Below are positions 8,763-18,054 of a stretch of 64,000 bases of DNA, in pieces. Position numbers and translations under genes: made by a program. Numbering within the stretch: position 1 is the stretch's first letter; each line of letters begins with the position of its first letter. A model generated the notes under the pieces. The model was given only the letters and a program-made list of their open reading frames with translations, ran no database searches and was not told where the DNA came from. Source of the DNA: Psychrobacter sp. ANT_WB68 (GTDB lineage Bacteria > Pseudomonadota > Gammaproteobacteria > Pseudomonadales > Moraxellaceae). The stretch spans positions 124,001 to 188,000 of the forward strand of contig NZ_VOAZ01000001.1 in NCBI RefSeq assembly GCF_008369115.1. The letters are read 5' to 3'.

Positions 8763-10421
8763 ATGAGCAGCAGTAATGTGTTAAACGCTAAACAATCTAC
8801 CGCGTTTTATTCCTCTTTGATAGTTAAGAATTTACCATTGAAGCTATCGCTAGGAATAGCATGTGCCCTATCAATAAGCGCCTGTCAGCCAAGTGACAAT
8901 ATTGCTAATACTGCTGATGATAGCAAGACCCAAGAAAACGGCCATTCTCAAACACTCACTTCTGCGCGTGCCCAAACTATTGAAGCTTTATCTGGCGTGT
9001 CTATGCAGCAGCTTGCCAGCTTTGATGCGCAAGAGATTAAGCAAGGTGGTGACACGGGCATTAGTATTACTACGAGCGAGAGCTATTCTAAACCTTCATC
9101 AAATATCACTGCCTCGCGTAAAGGCTCTTTCTTTATAGGCAATGCGTTTTTTAGGCAGCCATGGGTGGTTGCGCCAGCCAGTACCGATAGTCGTGATGGT
9201 CTTGGGGCTTTATTTAATGTTGCTGCGTGTCAATCCTGTCACATCAAAGACGGTCGCGGTCATGCGCCAATGAGCAGCGAAGATGATGCTGACAGTTTGC
9301 TCATCCGTCTTGCCATGCCTGCAACTACAGATGAGCAGCGACAAAAATTAAAAGATTCCTTAATAGAAAAAGTTGTGCACCCTATTTATGGCGGTCAATT
9401 ACAGGATCGCGGTATTCAAGGTGTACCTGCGGAAGCAAGAATTGCAGTACAGTGGATAGACAAGCCGATTACCTTTGCTGATGGCCATGTCGAGACGTTA
9501 CGGTCGCCGACCTTTAATTTGACCAAACCGGGTTATGGTGCATTTAATGATGAACTAATGGTGTCGCCGCGTATTGCCTTACCCATGATTGGGCTTGGAC
9601 TACTCGAGCAAATTCCAGACGAAGCCATTAAAAAACAAGCAATAAAAGCGAATAAGGCGAATGGCGACATTAGCGGCAAATTCAACTGGGTTATGGATCC
9701 GCAAACAGGAAAAGTAGCGTTAGGACGTTTTGGCTGGAAAGCAGGTCAAACCAAGCTTATTACCCAAAATCAAAGCGCTTTTAATGAAGATATGGGGTTG
9801 ACTTCCAATATCCGTCCTCATGAATCTTGCATGCCGACGCAGACCTCTTGTGTAAAGGCGGTGACTGGTTCTGATGATCAAGGTAATGGCAAGCTAGCTG
9901 TTGAAGTCAATGATGAAGTGGCTAAATTCGTCGAATTTTATACCCGTAATCTAGCCGTACCGCATCGCCGAAATGCTGACGATAAGCTGGTACTGGCGGG
10001 CAAAAAACGCTTCTATGATATGGGCTGTCAAAGCTGCCATACGCCAAGATATCAGTTGCCAAAAACCGAAGATGACCATCTTGAGCAGCATGGGCAAGTG
10101 ATTTATCCTTATACCGATTTATTGTTACATGATATGGGCGATGATCTCGCTGATCGTACCATCGCTGGCAAGCTGCCGTCGAAAGATTTACAAGTTGAGT
10201 TTTTAGCCAATTCTTATGAATGGCGTACGCCTGCATTATGGGGTATTGGGCTTGCGCAAACGGTTAATCCGCAAGCGACGTTTTTACATGATGGGCGTGC
10301 GCGTACGCTAATGGAAGCGGTACTTTGGCACGGCGGCGAAGCTGAAAAGCAGAAACAAAAGGTATTAACGTTAGACAAACAAGGGCGCACTGAATTGAAT
10401 GCGTTCTTAACATCATTATAA
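8763..10421 (+). CDS. Di-haem oxidoreductase, DHOR/DUF1111 'thiol oxidoreductase' family lipoprotein
   Basis: 552 aa. The lipobox-like S-I-S-A-C gives Cys41 as the lipidation site. Two c-type haem motifs are present: C156-QSC-H160 in 'AACQSCHIKDGRG' and C422-QSC-H426 in 'GCQSCHTPRYQ'. Conserved blocks such as 'GGQLQDRGIQG', 'PRIALPMIGLGLLEQIPD' and 'RTPALWGIGL' with 'FLHDGRARTLMEAVLWHGGE' define the DHOR family, distantly related to MauG/di-haem peroxidases. It recurs between two imelysin genes in many proteobacteria, which suggests redox handling of periplasmic iron or peroxide; the actual substrate is unknown. AAGG lies 6 nt before the ATG. Confidence 0.9.
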   Translation: MSSSNVLNAKQSTAFYSSLIVKNLPLKLSLGIACALSISACQPSDNIANTADDSKTQENGHSQTLTSARAQTIEALSGVSMQQLASFDAQEIKQGGDTGISITTSESYSKPSSNITASRKGSFFIGNAFFRQPWVVAPASTDSRDGLGALFNVAACQSCHIKDGRGHAPMSSEDDADSLLIRLAMPATTDEQRQKLKDSLIEKVVHPIYGGQLQDRGIQGVPAEARIAVQWIDKPITFADGHVETLRSPTFNLTKPGYGAFNDELMVSPRIALPMIGLGLLEQIPDEAIKKQAIKANKANGDISGKFNWVMDPQTGKVALGRFGWKAGQTKLITQNQSAFNEDMGLTSNIRPHESCMPTQTSCVKAVTGSDDQGNGKLAVEVNDEVAKFVEFYTRNLAVPHRRNADDKLVLAGKKRFYDMGCQSCHTPRYQLPKTEDDHLEQHGQVIYPYTDLLLHDMGDDLADRTIAGKLPSKDLQVEFLANSYEWRTPALWGIGLAQTVNPQATFLHDGRARTLMEAVLWHGGEAEKQKQKVLTLDKQGRTELNAFLTSL

Positions 10422-10567
10422 AAGCGATGTTATTCATCTATTGTTAATGAATAAATTGTTCATAACTAAATAAACTGGTGTTAATAAGGTTTTTCCATTA
10501 TCCATTCACCAGCATAAAGATTGAAATTATTACTCATATCAATAGCTATATAAATACTGAGAAACTT

Positions 10568-11734
10568 ATGAAAATAAACCATGCTTTAGCAATTGCGCTA
10601 TCAGCATTAAGCGCAGGTATCCTCATTAGCTGCGTCAAACCTGCTGATGAGAGCAAAGCGTCAGAGGTAGACAGTCAAGTTGCACAAGACAGCGCAACTG
10701 CTACTGGCACAACAAATAATAATGGAACGGTAGAAAATAATGACGTTAATGCAGATAAGATGACTGCTGTTGATATTAGCGCTGATACTGAAAAAAATTA
10801 TTTGACCCATGTGGCAAATGATATCGTTATCCCAGCATATGCAGATGCAGCCAAGCAAAGTGATTTATTGCACGATTTGGCAAAAAAGCATTGTCAGCAA
10901 GCGCCAGTCAGCGGTAAGGAGTTGCAAGCGCTGCGCGACCAGTGGCTGGTATTGGCGCAAGCGTGGGCAGGTGCTGAGATGATCAATTTCGGACCAGCGA
11001 CCGCGAGCATGAGTAATTTATATATCAATTATTATCCCGACGAGCGCGGTCTGGTACACAGTGGCGTTGCCGATCTAATCGCTGCCAATCCCAAGCTTAC
11101 GGCTGAGCAACTTGCTAATGAAAGTGCTATCGTTCAAGGTGTGCCAGGATTAGAAGAAGCGCTTTATGCCAATGACAGTTTGGATGCAGGGCAATGTGCT
11201 TATGTGATCAGTGCCAGTAGCGCCTTGAGCACGCGCCTAAAAGATATTGAGAAAAACTGGCAGCAGAATGCCACTGATTTATTAGCCATTGATAAAACAG
11301 CTAAAAGCGATCAAGGATTGAATCAATGGTTTAATTCCTTATTGTCATTAATTGAGACCATGAAGTCCAATGCTATCGATCAGCCATTAGGCTTAACCGG
11401 TAAGAAAAAAGGTCACCTGCCAGCTGCGACTGCAGGGCAAAGCCGCGCCATAATCAATGCTAAATTGGCCACATTAAATGAGGCGCTGACTGATCCTGTT
11501 TTAACCGCTATCCTTGGTAGCAACGATGAAAACGCAGTGGCGGATAATTTATCGACTGCGCTTGCTGATGCGACCACCTTATTGGCGCAAATGCCAGAAG
11601 ACTTGGCGACTGCTGATAAAGCCACCCAGCAAGAGTTGTATGAGAAGCTGACGACTATTACGCGCATTATTAAGCGCCAATTGATTCCGACCCTCGGTAT
11701 CCGTGTGGGCTTTAACAGCACTGATGGCGATTAA
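10568..11734 (+). CDS. Second imelysin-family lipoprotein, lacking the GxHxxE histidine
   Basis: 388 aa from the ATG at 10568, chosen because a signal peptide with lipobox L-I-S-C (Cys22) follows directly; an upstream in-frame ATG at 10478 would put 30 extra residues before it. The imelysin fold is recognisable ('LRDQWLVLAQAWAGAEMINFGPA', 'NWQQNATDLL', 'PLGLTGKKKG'). Where the first paralogue has GYHAIEF, this one reads 'GVPGLEEALYAND', with Pro in place of the His ligand but Glu kept. It follows the di-haem oxidoreductase and is 3 bp from the DUF1513 gene, so all three are probably one Fur-controlled operon. Confidence 0.86.
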   Translation: MKINHALAIALSALSAGILISCVKPADESKASEVDSQVAQDSATATGTTNNNGTVENNDVNADKMTAVDISADTEKNYLTHVANDIVIPAYADAAKQSDLLHDLAKKHCQQAPVSGKELQALRDQWLVLAQAWAGAEMINFGPATASMSNLYINYYPDERGLVHSGVADLIAANPKLTAEQLANESAIVQGVPGLEEALYANDSLDAGQCAYVISASSALSTRLKDIEKNWQQNATDLLAIDKTAKSDQGLNQWFNSLLSLIETMKSNAIDQPLGLTGKKKGHLPAATAGQSRAIINAKLATLNEALTDPVLTAILGSNDENAVADNLSTALADATTLLAQMPEDLATADKATQQELYEKLTTITRIIKRQLIPTLGIRVGFNSTDGD

Positions 11735-11737
11735 AAA

Positions 11738-13279
11738 ATGCACCTTATCGATACTAAGACAGCAAATAAGTCAAAAGAGCAGCAGCCTAATGATAAACTG
11801 CTTGCAACATCGGCATTGACGATGCTTTCTACGGTCATAGGTACAGCAGTGTTTGTCGGTATTCATCATGGTTATCGTAAGCAGCGTCATCTTGATGCGC
11901 GTTTGCAAGACTATGTAGTGGGTATGCGCTCGCAGTTGCAGTCGTTAACCTCAACACCTAAACGCGAGCTAACGCAGTTTCGCTACGCTTGTCAGCAAGC
12001 CGCTACTGCGTGGCAAAAGGCTTATCATTTACCGATAGATGCAAAGCAAAATACCAAGCATCATAGCTTAACTGACTTTAGCGCCGCACATACCACTACC
12101 GTATTGCCGCGCCCCGTTTGCTGGGTTAGTGGTGTAGCCTCCATGCCAAAAAATATCGTGTTAGCAAATAATGATAGCGCTGATGCCTGTCATAATGAAA
12201 ATGATTTTGGCGTGGTCGGTATCGATGCCGATAGACAAATCGTCTGGCAAACCACCATGCCTGAACGTGTCCACGATATTGTTGTCCAGCCTATTTTTGA
12301 CCGTAAAAGCACATCTGCTAACCATAAAAAAAATCGTGATGTGGTGGTCATGGGTCGTCGTCCGAGTGAAAGTTTTTGGGTATTAGACACGGCGAGTGGA
12401 CAAGTAAAATTTGCTATTAAAGCATCAAATAATCGCCACTTTTATGGTCATGCTTGCTATAGCTTAGATGGTAAATTGCTCTATGTGACCGAAAACGATA
12501 CGATAAGTTTAGACGGTAAAATAGGTATCTATGATGCTAATGATAATTACAAAAAAATAGCAGAATTTGACTCGTATGGTATCGGTCCACATGAGCTGAT
12601 TATGCATCCTGATGGTGAGATATTAGTGATTGCTAACGGTGGCATCAAAACCGAACAGGCTTCTCGTGAAGAGCTCAATTTAGATAGCATGCGTCCATCA
12701 TTGGTTTACCTAAACCGTCATAATGGCGATTTATTTGAGCAAATTATCCCTGAACACAATCAGATGAGCGTGCGTCACCTAGCGATGTATGACGATGGAA
12801 CGGTGATGATTGGTATTCAGTTTCAAGGTGAAAAGCATATCAATGTGCCGTTAGTATTGACGCACAAGCGCGGTGATATGGATTTTAAACCGCTTATTAT
12901 GCCCAATAACCAATGGCAACGCTTTCACCAATATATCGCTAGCGTCGCGGTCGACAGTGAGCGTAACCTATTATGCGTGACCACACCGATTGGTGGTTGT
13001 GCGGCAATTTATGATTTAAACACTCGTACATTGATTGATGATGTTAGCCTGCCAGATTGTGCAGGAGCAGCAGTGTTGTTTAATCAGGGTAATAACAAAG
13101 AAGACGATAATGATAAGTGCTCAGGGTTTATTGTCAGTGATGGCCAAGGTCAGTTAACCGCATTATATGTTAATAGCTTGGCAACGGCAGAATTGGATAC
13201 TGTAGATAAAAGGGAGCGTATTTTTAAAGACCGCAAATTACATATGCTGTCGTTTGACAATCACTTGCAAGCGCTGTGA
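11738..13279 (+). CDS. DUF1513 family protein of the imelysin cluster
   Basis: 513 aa, longer than most DUF1513 members because of an N-terminal membrane-anchor-like segment (about residues 27-45) and a 60-residue linker. The domain proper starts near 'CWVSGVASMPKN' and shows 'RHFYGHACYSLDGKLLYVTEND', 'YGIGPHELIMHPDGEILVIANGG' and 'SVAVDSERNLLCVTTPIGG', repeated blocks suggestive of a beta-propeller. Proteins of this family are found at the end of imelysin/di-haem oxidoreductase operons; their activity is unknown. The gene starts 3 bp after the previous stop and overlaps or abuts the next start, so it is in the middle of an operon. Confidence 0.82.
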   Translation: MHLIDTKTANKSKEQQPNDKLLATSALTMLSTVIGTAVFVGIHHGYRKQRHLDARLQDYVVGMRSQLQSLTSTPKRELTQFRYACQQAATAWQKAYHLPIDAKQNTKHHSLTDFSAAHTTTVLPRPVCWVSGVASMPKNIVLANNDSADACHNENDFGVVGIDADRQIVWQTTMPERVHDIVVQPIFDRKSTSANHKKNRDVVVMGRRPSESFWVLDTASGQVKFAIKASNNRHFYGHACYSLDGKLLYVTENDTISLDGKIGIYDANDNYKKIAEFDSYGIGPHELIMHPDGEILVIANGGIKTEQASREELNLDSMRPSLVYLNRHNGDLFEQIIPEHNQMSVRHLAMYDDGTVMIGIQFQGEKHINVPLVLTHKRGDMDFKPLIMPNNQWQRFHQYIASVAVDSERNLLCVTTPIGGCAAIYDLNTRTLIDDVSLPDCAGAAVLFNQGNNKEDDNDKCSGFIVSDGQGQLTALYVNSLATAELDTVDKRERIFKDRKLHMLSFDNHLQAL

Positions 13280-13281
13280 GC

Positions 13282-13950
13282 ATGAATTTGCCGCCAGCAT
13301 ATCAATCTCCCTTATTAGAAAAAGCGATACAACGTTTGGCGCAAGCGGATATCGAACTCCATATCACGAAAAAGCGGGTTAAAAATATCAATTTCCGCTT
13401 AAAACCGCATAAATTAATGGTTTCTGTACCAATATTTATTAGCTCGGCACAAGCTGCGCAGGCTGTGGCGAGGCGTGTATCTTGGGCGATCGCTAACCAT
13501 GCGCAAGTCTTAGAACAATATAAGCGTCAACAACTTCCTTTAAAAGAATCTCCAAATGATGACCGCGCTTTGCTATTGTGGGGTGTAGAGCAATCGTTCA
13601 GCTTAAACCACGATGAAAAATTTGCCTATTATCGTCAACAACTTTCCGCAGTAACGCCTGCATTATTTGCAAAATGGCAACCGATTGTCGGTGCGACAGC
13701 CAATGAGATACGCCTAAAAAAAATGCATACGCGCTGGGGCAGTTGTAACACGCGTGCGCGCCGAATTTGGTTATCTGTGTATCTGCCTGCTTATCCTATT
13801 GAGTGCACCGAATACGTCATCGTCCATGAGCTGTGTCATTTACACCATGCCAATCATAGCCGCGCCTTTTGGCAAACAGTAGCGAATGCAATGCCTGAGT
13901 ATCAGCATTGGCACGATATGCTAGCAGGGAAGACGGGACAGTTAGATTAA
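13282..13950 (+). CDS. YgjP/SprT-like zinc metallopeptidase family protein (DUF45)
   Basis: 222 aa from the ATG at 13282; a GTG at 13276 overlapping the DUF1513 stop is an alternative. The zinc motif is H182-ELC-H186 in 'IVHELCHLHHANHSRAFW', with a downstream Glu/His region as in the M48-like DUF45 family. Upstream 'RLKKMHTRWGSC' and 'IWLSVYLPAYP' are typical of YgjP, a family reported to include UTP pyrophosphatase activity. Coupled to the iron operon by position, but the family is found in many contexts, so a role in iron handling should not be assumed. Confidence 0.85.
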   Translation: MNLPPAYQSPLLEKAIQRLAQADIELHITKKRVKNINFRLKPHKLMVSVPIFISSAQAAQAVARRVSWAIANHAQVLEQYKRQQLPLKESPNDDRALLLWGVEQSFSLNHDEKFAYYRQQLSAVTPALFAKWQPIVGATANEIRLKKMHTRWGSCNTRARRIWLSVYLPAYPIECTEYVIVHELCHLHHANHSRAFWQTVANAMPEYQHWHDMLAGKTGQLD

Positions 13951-14065
13951 ATCCTTCATCTAAATACTATCAACAAGCGCCATAAGACTGATATGATAAA
14001 TGATAACGATACGAATTATGTCGTTTAAGTAATATTCTTATCTACCATACATACAGGGATGTCAT

Positions 14066-14671
14066 ATGGAAAACGTCAATCAAGCGGAGTTTTGGCAGCA
14101 GCGTTATGAGCAAGACAGTATCAGTTGGGATATGGGACAAGTATCGCCACCGCTTAAAGCCTATATTGACCAACTGCCTGAATCTGCTAAAGACCAAGCT
14201 ATTTTAGTGCCGGGTGCGGGTAATGCTTACGAGGTGGGTTATCTACATGAGCAAGGATTTACCAATGTCACCTTGGTTGATTTTGCCCCTGCACCGATTG
14301 CAGCGTTTGCTGAGCGTTATCCTAACTTTCCAGCGGATAAGCTAATCTGCGCCGATTTTTTTGAGTTATCGGCTGACAAATATCAGTTTGATTGGGTGCT
14401 TGAGCAGACGTTTTTTTGTGCGATAAATCCATCACGCCGTGATGAATATGTAGAGCAAATGGCAGCATTGCTTAAACCGAATGGTAAGCTGGTTGGTTTA
14501 CTCTTTGATAAAGATTTCGGGCGACAAGAGCCACCGTTTGGCGGTACAAAAGCTGAATACCAACAGCGTTTTGAGCAGCGTTTTGATATTGAAGTCATAG
14601 AGCAAAGCGATAACTCGCATCCCGCACGCCAGGGCAGTGAGCTGTTTACTAAGATGCGCGTAAAATCTTAA
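14066..14671 (+). CDS. Thiopurine/thiol S-methyltransferase-family SAM-dependent methyltransferase
   Basis: 201 aa. 'FWQQRYEQDSISWDMGQVSP' is the N-terminal signature of the TPMT family and 'ILVPGAGNAYEVGYLHEQGF' is the SAM-binding motif I, followed by 'VTLVDFAPAPIAAF' and 'DWVLEQTFFCAI'. Bacterial members methylate small thiols, selenium or tellurium compounds; the substrate here is unknown. AGGG precedes the ATG. Its last 23 bp overlap the 3' end of the convergent HD-domain gene. Confidence 0.88.
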   Translation: MENVNQAEFWQQRYEQDSISWDMGQVSPPLKAYIDQLPESAKDQAILVPGAGNAYEVGYLHEQGFTNVTLVDFAPAPIAAFAERYPNFPADKLICADFFELSADKYQFDWVLEQTFFCAINPSRRDEYVEQMAALLKPNGKLVGLLFDKDFGRQEPPFGGTKAEYQQRFEQRFDIEVIEQSDNSHPARQGSELFTKMRVKS

Positions 14672-15329
14672 TCTCACGCTTGATGTTTTCTCGAGCTTGT
14701 TCTTCTAGGCGGGAATGATAGTAATCAGTCAGATAAAGCGTTGGATGCCCTAATAATTTTTTTAATACTTTAACTCGTCCGACGTGGTAATCGACGTTTG
14801 AGATGTGAGCATACTCTTGGCGTACGGCTTGGGCATATTGTTCGTACTCCGACCAAGAAGCTCCCAAAATACTTAAGTCCATATCTAGTAAATACGCGGC
14901 GTCGCTATATTTGTCAGGCTCTATTAACTCATCAATCTGGCCAATTTGATGGCTGGCTGTCATCATAATCAGCGCGTAGATATATTGGCATTGCTCAGCA
15001 CTCAGATAAGAACTTAGCGACTCTACAGCATATTCTGCACTTTTAAGCTCATTGTCTGAGCGTGTTGGCTCATATACCGAATCATGAAAGAGTAGTGCCA
15101 ATGCGATAATATGTGGCTCATTCAAATGATGCTTAACCTGTTCGAACTGCCCAAACAGCTGTCGAATATGCTGCAAGCTATGATAAGCGCGCTGGATTTC
15201 GTTATAGCGCATGGCAATATCTTGCCAGAGCGCTTCCAACGCCGCTGGCGTGATAGTATTATTGAGCGCAGATGAGTGCTGTTGCAAGCCCTTACCAAGC
15301 TCATTCTTTAGCTGCAAAACCTCATTCAT
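14649..15329 (-). CDS. HD-superfamily metal-dependent phosphohydrolase
   Basis: 226 aa from the ATG at 15329; the frame is open two codons further to a TTG, but GTGGG sits at the right spacing for the ATG. 'YHSLQHIRQL' supplies the first metal His and 'ALALLFHDSVYEP' the HD pair, followed by 'SAEYAVESL', as in COG4339 (predicted HD-superfamily hydrolases). These enzymes act on phosphate esters of nucleotides, but the substrate of this family is not known. The stop lies inside the 3' end of the convergent methyltransferase gene, and oxyR starts its own transcript upstream of it in the same direction. Confidence 0.83.
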   Translation of the reverse strand: MNEVLQLKNELGKGLQQHSSALNNTITPAALEALWQDIAMRYNEIQRAYHSLQHIRQLFGQFEQVKHHLNEPHIIALALLFHDSVYEPTRSDNELKSAEYAVESLSSYLSAEQCQYIYALIMMTASHQIGQIDELIEPDKYSDAAYLLDMDLSILGASWSEYEQYAQAVRQEYAHISNVDYHVGRVKVLKKLLGHPTLYLTDYYHSRLEEQARENIKREIKILRAS

Positions 15330-15354
15330 AGTCAACCCACATCGTTATAGCCGT

Positions 15355-16263
15355 CTAGCCTTTTTTAGCACTATCTTCAAATGCTTGTTTAAATAGCTTA
15401 CCAAGCAAATTGACATCATCGACGCGGGCATAATTTAAACGGGTGACGAAGGCGATATGACGATGAGGACCTTTTTCCGCCAATGGTATTGCAACGGCGT
15501 TTTGGTTTTGCAAATGCAGTTGATCGAGCGCCATTTCGGGCACCAACGTCGTACCCATATTGGCAAGTGCCATTTGAATAAGGGTGTTTAAGCTGGCATC
15601 TGAAAAGCTTGATTTCATCTGCGCCCGATCAAAATGACAGACAGATAAGGTTTGATCGGTCAGGCAATGCCCTTCGCCAAGTAGCATCAGATTGGCCGTT
15701 GCTAGCTCATCAGCGTTGATGGTTTTGAGCTTGGCATGCACATCGTCTTTTGGAAAGACGGCAAAGAAATCCTCCGCCCAGAACTCAAAAGTATGCAAGC
15801 CATCTACGGCATAAGGCAGTGCAATGATAGCGGTATCAATATGACCGTAACGCACTTGTTCAAGCAAGCGCTCGGTTTGCTGCTCAACGATGGTCATACG
15901 AAATTCTGGATAATGTTCACGCAGCGCGGGCAACACTTTTGGTAGTAGGTAAGGGGCAATTGTTGGAATGATACCGACGGTCATAGGGTAAGTAAGGGGC
16001 GATTGATGGCTGTGCGCGCGCGTGGTCAAATCATTGACTTCCGAAAATACCCGCTGCGCCCGCGTCAAGATGTCTTCACCAATCGGGGTAATCAAAACTT
16101 GCTTATTATTGCGCTCAAAAATCTGCGTATCTAATTGCTTTTCTAACTCTGCGATACCAAGGCTCAATGCAGACTGTGAAATATTACAGTCTTCTGCTGC
16201 GCGTTTAAAGTGACGGTGTTTAGCGACGGCTAAGGCAAACTCGAGTTGACGTAAAGTAATCAT
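15355..16263 (-). CDS. oxyR: Peroxide-responsive LysR-type regulator OxyR
   Basis: 302 aa. The N-terminal helix-turn-helix covers residues 1-60 ('HFKRAAEDCNISQSALSLGI'). The redox pair is C200 and C209 in 'GEGHCLTDQTLSVCHF', exactly the 9-residue spacing of E. coli C199/C208. Oxidation by hydrogen peroxide forms the intramolecular disulfide that switches OxyR to an activator. A strong AGAGAGG site precedes the ATG. It is divergent from ahpC, its expected target, across 278 bp that hold a candidate binding palindrome. Confidence 0.95.
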   Translation of the reverse strand: MITLRQLEFALAVAKHRHFKRAAEDCNISQSALSLGIAELEKQLDTQIFERNNKQVLITPIGEDILTRAQRVFSEVNDLTTRAHSHQSPLTYPMTVGIIPTIAPYLLPKVLPALREHYPEFRMTIVEQQTERLLEQVRYGHIDTAIIALPYAVDGLHTFEFWAEDFFAVFPKDDVHAKLKTINADELATANLMLLGEGHCLTDQTLSVCHFDRAQMKSSFSDASLNTLIQMALANMGTTLVPEMALDQLHLQNQNAVAIPLAEKGPHRHIAFVTRLNYARVDDVNLLGKLFKQAFEDSAKKG

Positions 16264-16394
16264 AAAACCTCTCTATTAATGGGTTTTTCATGCGATTTGT
16301 TTTACTCTTTTATCTTGTGTACACTATCAATTTAATACTGATGTACAGATAAAAAAGTAGATAGAATAGTTTAACAAGTTTAATAAAACAAAAC

Positions 16395-16443
16395 ATCAAA
16401 TTAAAAACTTTTAATTTGATTAACCATAGAATTCGCGTATAGT
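16395..16443 (+). promoter_or_regulatory. ahpC promoter with overlapping palindrome, candidate OxyR site
   Basis: A perfect 10-bp inverted repeat (16395-16404 with 16411-16420, 6-nt spacer) runs into the -35 hexamer TTTGAT (16415-16420). A -10 TATAGT lies at 16438-16443 with 17-bp spacing. The placement, just upstream of and overlapping the -35, is where activating OxyR binds, though the bases do not closely follow the E. coli ATAG-N7-CTAT pattern. Confidence 0.6.
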
Positions 16444-16541
16444 TTGTCAGGTAGCCCAGAGATTAGAAGGGTTAATAGAAACAAACCTAAAATAAATTTT
16501 AATTACCTTACCATCAATCAATCAAAAAAAAGGAGCCAATC

Positions 16542-17108
16542 ATGGCGTCTATTATCAATCAAGAAATCCCAGAATTTTCAGCAGAAGCGTTTGTAAACGG
16601 TGAGTTCAAAACCATCACCTCTGAAGACGTAAAAGGTAGCTGGGCGATTTTCCTATTTTACCCAGCCGATTTTACCTTTGTTTGCCCAACTGAACTTGAA
16701 GACATGGCAGCACATTACGAAGAGCTAAAAGGCCTAGGCGTAGAAGTGTACTCAGTATCAACCGATACGCATTTCACTCATAAAGCATGGCATGATTCTT
16801 CAGAAGCAATCGGCAAAGTTACTTACCCAATGATTGGCGATCCTACTGGCCGTATCACTCGTGGCTTTAACGTCATGATTGAAGAAGCAGGTTTGGCTGA
16901 GCGTGGTACATTCTTAGTAGATCCAGACGGATTGATTCAAGTTGCTGAGATTCATGCTGGCGGTATCGGCCGTAGTGCAAAAGACATGCTACGTAAAGTA
17001 AAAGCGGCACAATACGTTCGTGAAAACGACGGCGAAGTTTGCCCAGCAGCTTGGGAACAAGGTCAAGAAACTCTTAAACCAAGTCTTGACCTTGTTGGAA
17101 AAATCTAA
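16542..17108 (+). CDS. ahpC: Alkyl hydroperoxide reductase peroxiredoxin AhpC
   Basis: 188 aa, typical 2-Cys peroxiredoxin. The peroxidatic cysteine is C48 in '[18 protein letters not shown]'; the resolving cysteine is C167 in 'GEVCPAAW', with the C-terminal tail ending in '...LDLVGKI'. It reduces hydrogen peroxide and organic hydroperoxides in the cytoplasm and is recycled by AhpF. AAAGGAG precedes the ATG. ahpF is not directly downstream but about 950 bp away, beyond a terminator and an oppositely oriented small gene, so the two subunits have separate promoters. Confidence 0.97.
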   Translation: MASIINQEIPEFSAEAFVNGEFKTITSEDVKGSWAIFLFYPADFTFVCPTELEDMAAHYEELKGLGVEVYSVSTDTHFTHKAWHDSSEAIGKVTYPMIGDPTGRITRGFNVMIEEAGLAERGTFLVDPDGLIQVAEIHAGGIGRSAKDMLRKVKAAQYVRENDGEVCPAAWEQGQETLKPSLDLVGKI

Positions 17109-17187
17109 GTAGTGGCTTAATTCGCTTAACCATTTAGATCTTTTTAGTATTGCATATCTTACTTTCAGTTATATCAGTACTATGAAT

Positions 17188-17224
17188 AAAGACCCCATCA
17201 GCCTAAGTTGATGGGGTCTTTTTA
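17188..17224. terminator. Bidirectional terminator after ahpC
   Basis: 10-bp GC-rich stem (17191-17200 with 17209-17218), A run before and T run after. It can also serve the converging DUF465 gene. Confidence 0.9.
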
Positions 17225-17289
17225 TATTATGCAATCAGTCACATTTTCAGCTTTTCGATTGTTAATATCTTTCGTGAATTAACTGAGGG

Positions 17290-17538
17290 CTAGGCATGAG
17301 ATTGTAATTTATTTTTATCAATTATTTTATAAATCTCATCTTTTAGATGTAGTTTTCGCCGTTTCATTTGCTCGATTTCTTCTTCGCGGCTAGCGTGGGT
17401 GACCACATCTTTATCAAGCTGATTGATCTGCTGGTCTAGCTGGGTATGCTCATCGAAGATAGTCGCAAAGTGACTGTCTTTTTGCTTAAGCTCAGCAATA
17501 ATATCTTTGTTATCTTGAAATGTATCAGTCTTTCTCAT
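17290..17538 (-). CDS. Small coiled-coil protein, DUF465/YdcH family
   Basis: 82 aa from the ATG at 17538, which has AAGGATG at suitable spacing; the longer frame starting at 17580 has no ribosome site. The sequence is helical and charged, with 'HFATIFDEHTQLDQQINQLD' and 'EIEQMKRRKLHLKDEIYKII', the two-helix pattern of DUF465 (YdcH). The family has no firm function. It sits alone between ahpC and ahpF on the opposite strand, which breaks the usual ahpCF operon. Confidence 0.85.
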   Translation of the reverse strand: MRKTDTFQDNKDIIAELKQKDSHFATIFDEHTQLDQQINQLDKDVVTHASREEEIEQMKRRKLHLKDEIYKIIDKNKLQSHA

Positions 17539-18054
17539 GTTGTCATCCTTGTTATGAAGCGCAAGCTTACAAATAAGCATCAGCGCATTTTTAGTTAAGA
17601 GTGCTGTGATGAATTGCTATGATTGTGAGACTTGAATGTTATTAAGCCAAATTGTTATTCAGCTCAAAAGTGTACAGATTTAATAGCAGCAGGAAAGGCT
17701 TTCATTACACGTTAATGACTACCAATCTGCTATTGGACAAATAAGAGTTTTTCTTATTAGCCTCACTCGATTGTAGCGAAAAAATTTGCCAGATACTATG
17801 ACTATCATTAGTGAGTATTTATCAGTAGTTTTAAATTTAAATAATAATATTGGTTTATGATATATTTTGCAAAACGTAAGGTTTGAGTTTATCAGCTTGC
17901 TCGAAACGCCCAAACCCTTGATAATAGACGTATCAAAGGTGATAAGACAAGTATTTATAGCTTTTAAATCAGTCACTTAACTTATCACCAAACCCTATTT
18001 AAATGTCCAGCATCGTAGCTGACGTTACATATTTAATAATAATGAGGAACAAAC
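17539..18054. other. ahpF upstream region with a 9-bp inverted repeat
   Basis: About 515 bp, strongly AT-rich. A perfect 9-bp inverted repeat, GGTGATAAG (17938-17946) and CTTATCACC (17981-17989), lies 65 bp before ahpF; another, TTGATA-N7-TATCAA, is at 17918-17936. These may be operator or leader-RNA elements for ahpF. A minus-strand frame at 17719-17976 has no recognisable protein character and is not called. Confidence 0.5.

Noticed and set aside
17719..17976. 85-residue minus-strand frame upstream of ahpF
   Set aside because: Composition is unlike the neighbouring proteins, there is no domain or ribosome site, and it covers the region with inverted repeats before ahpF.
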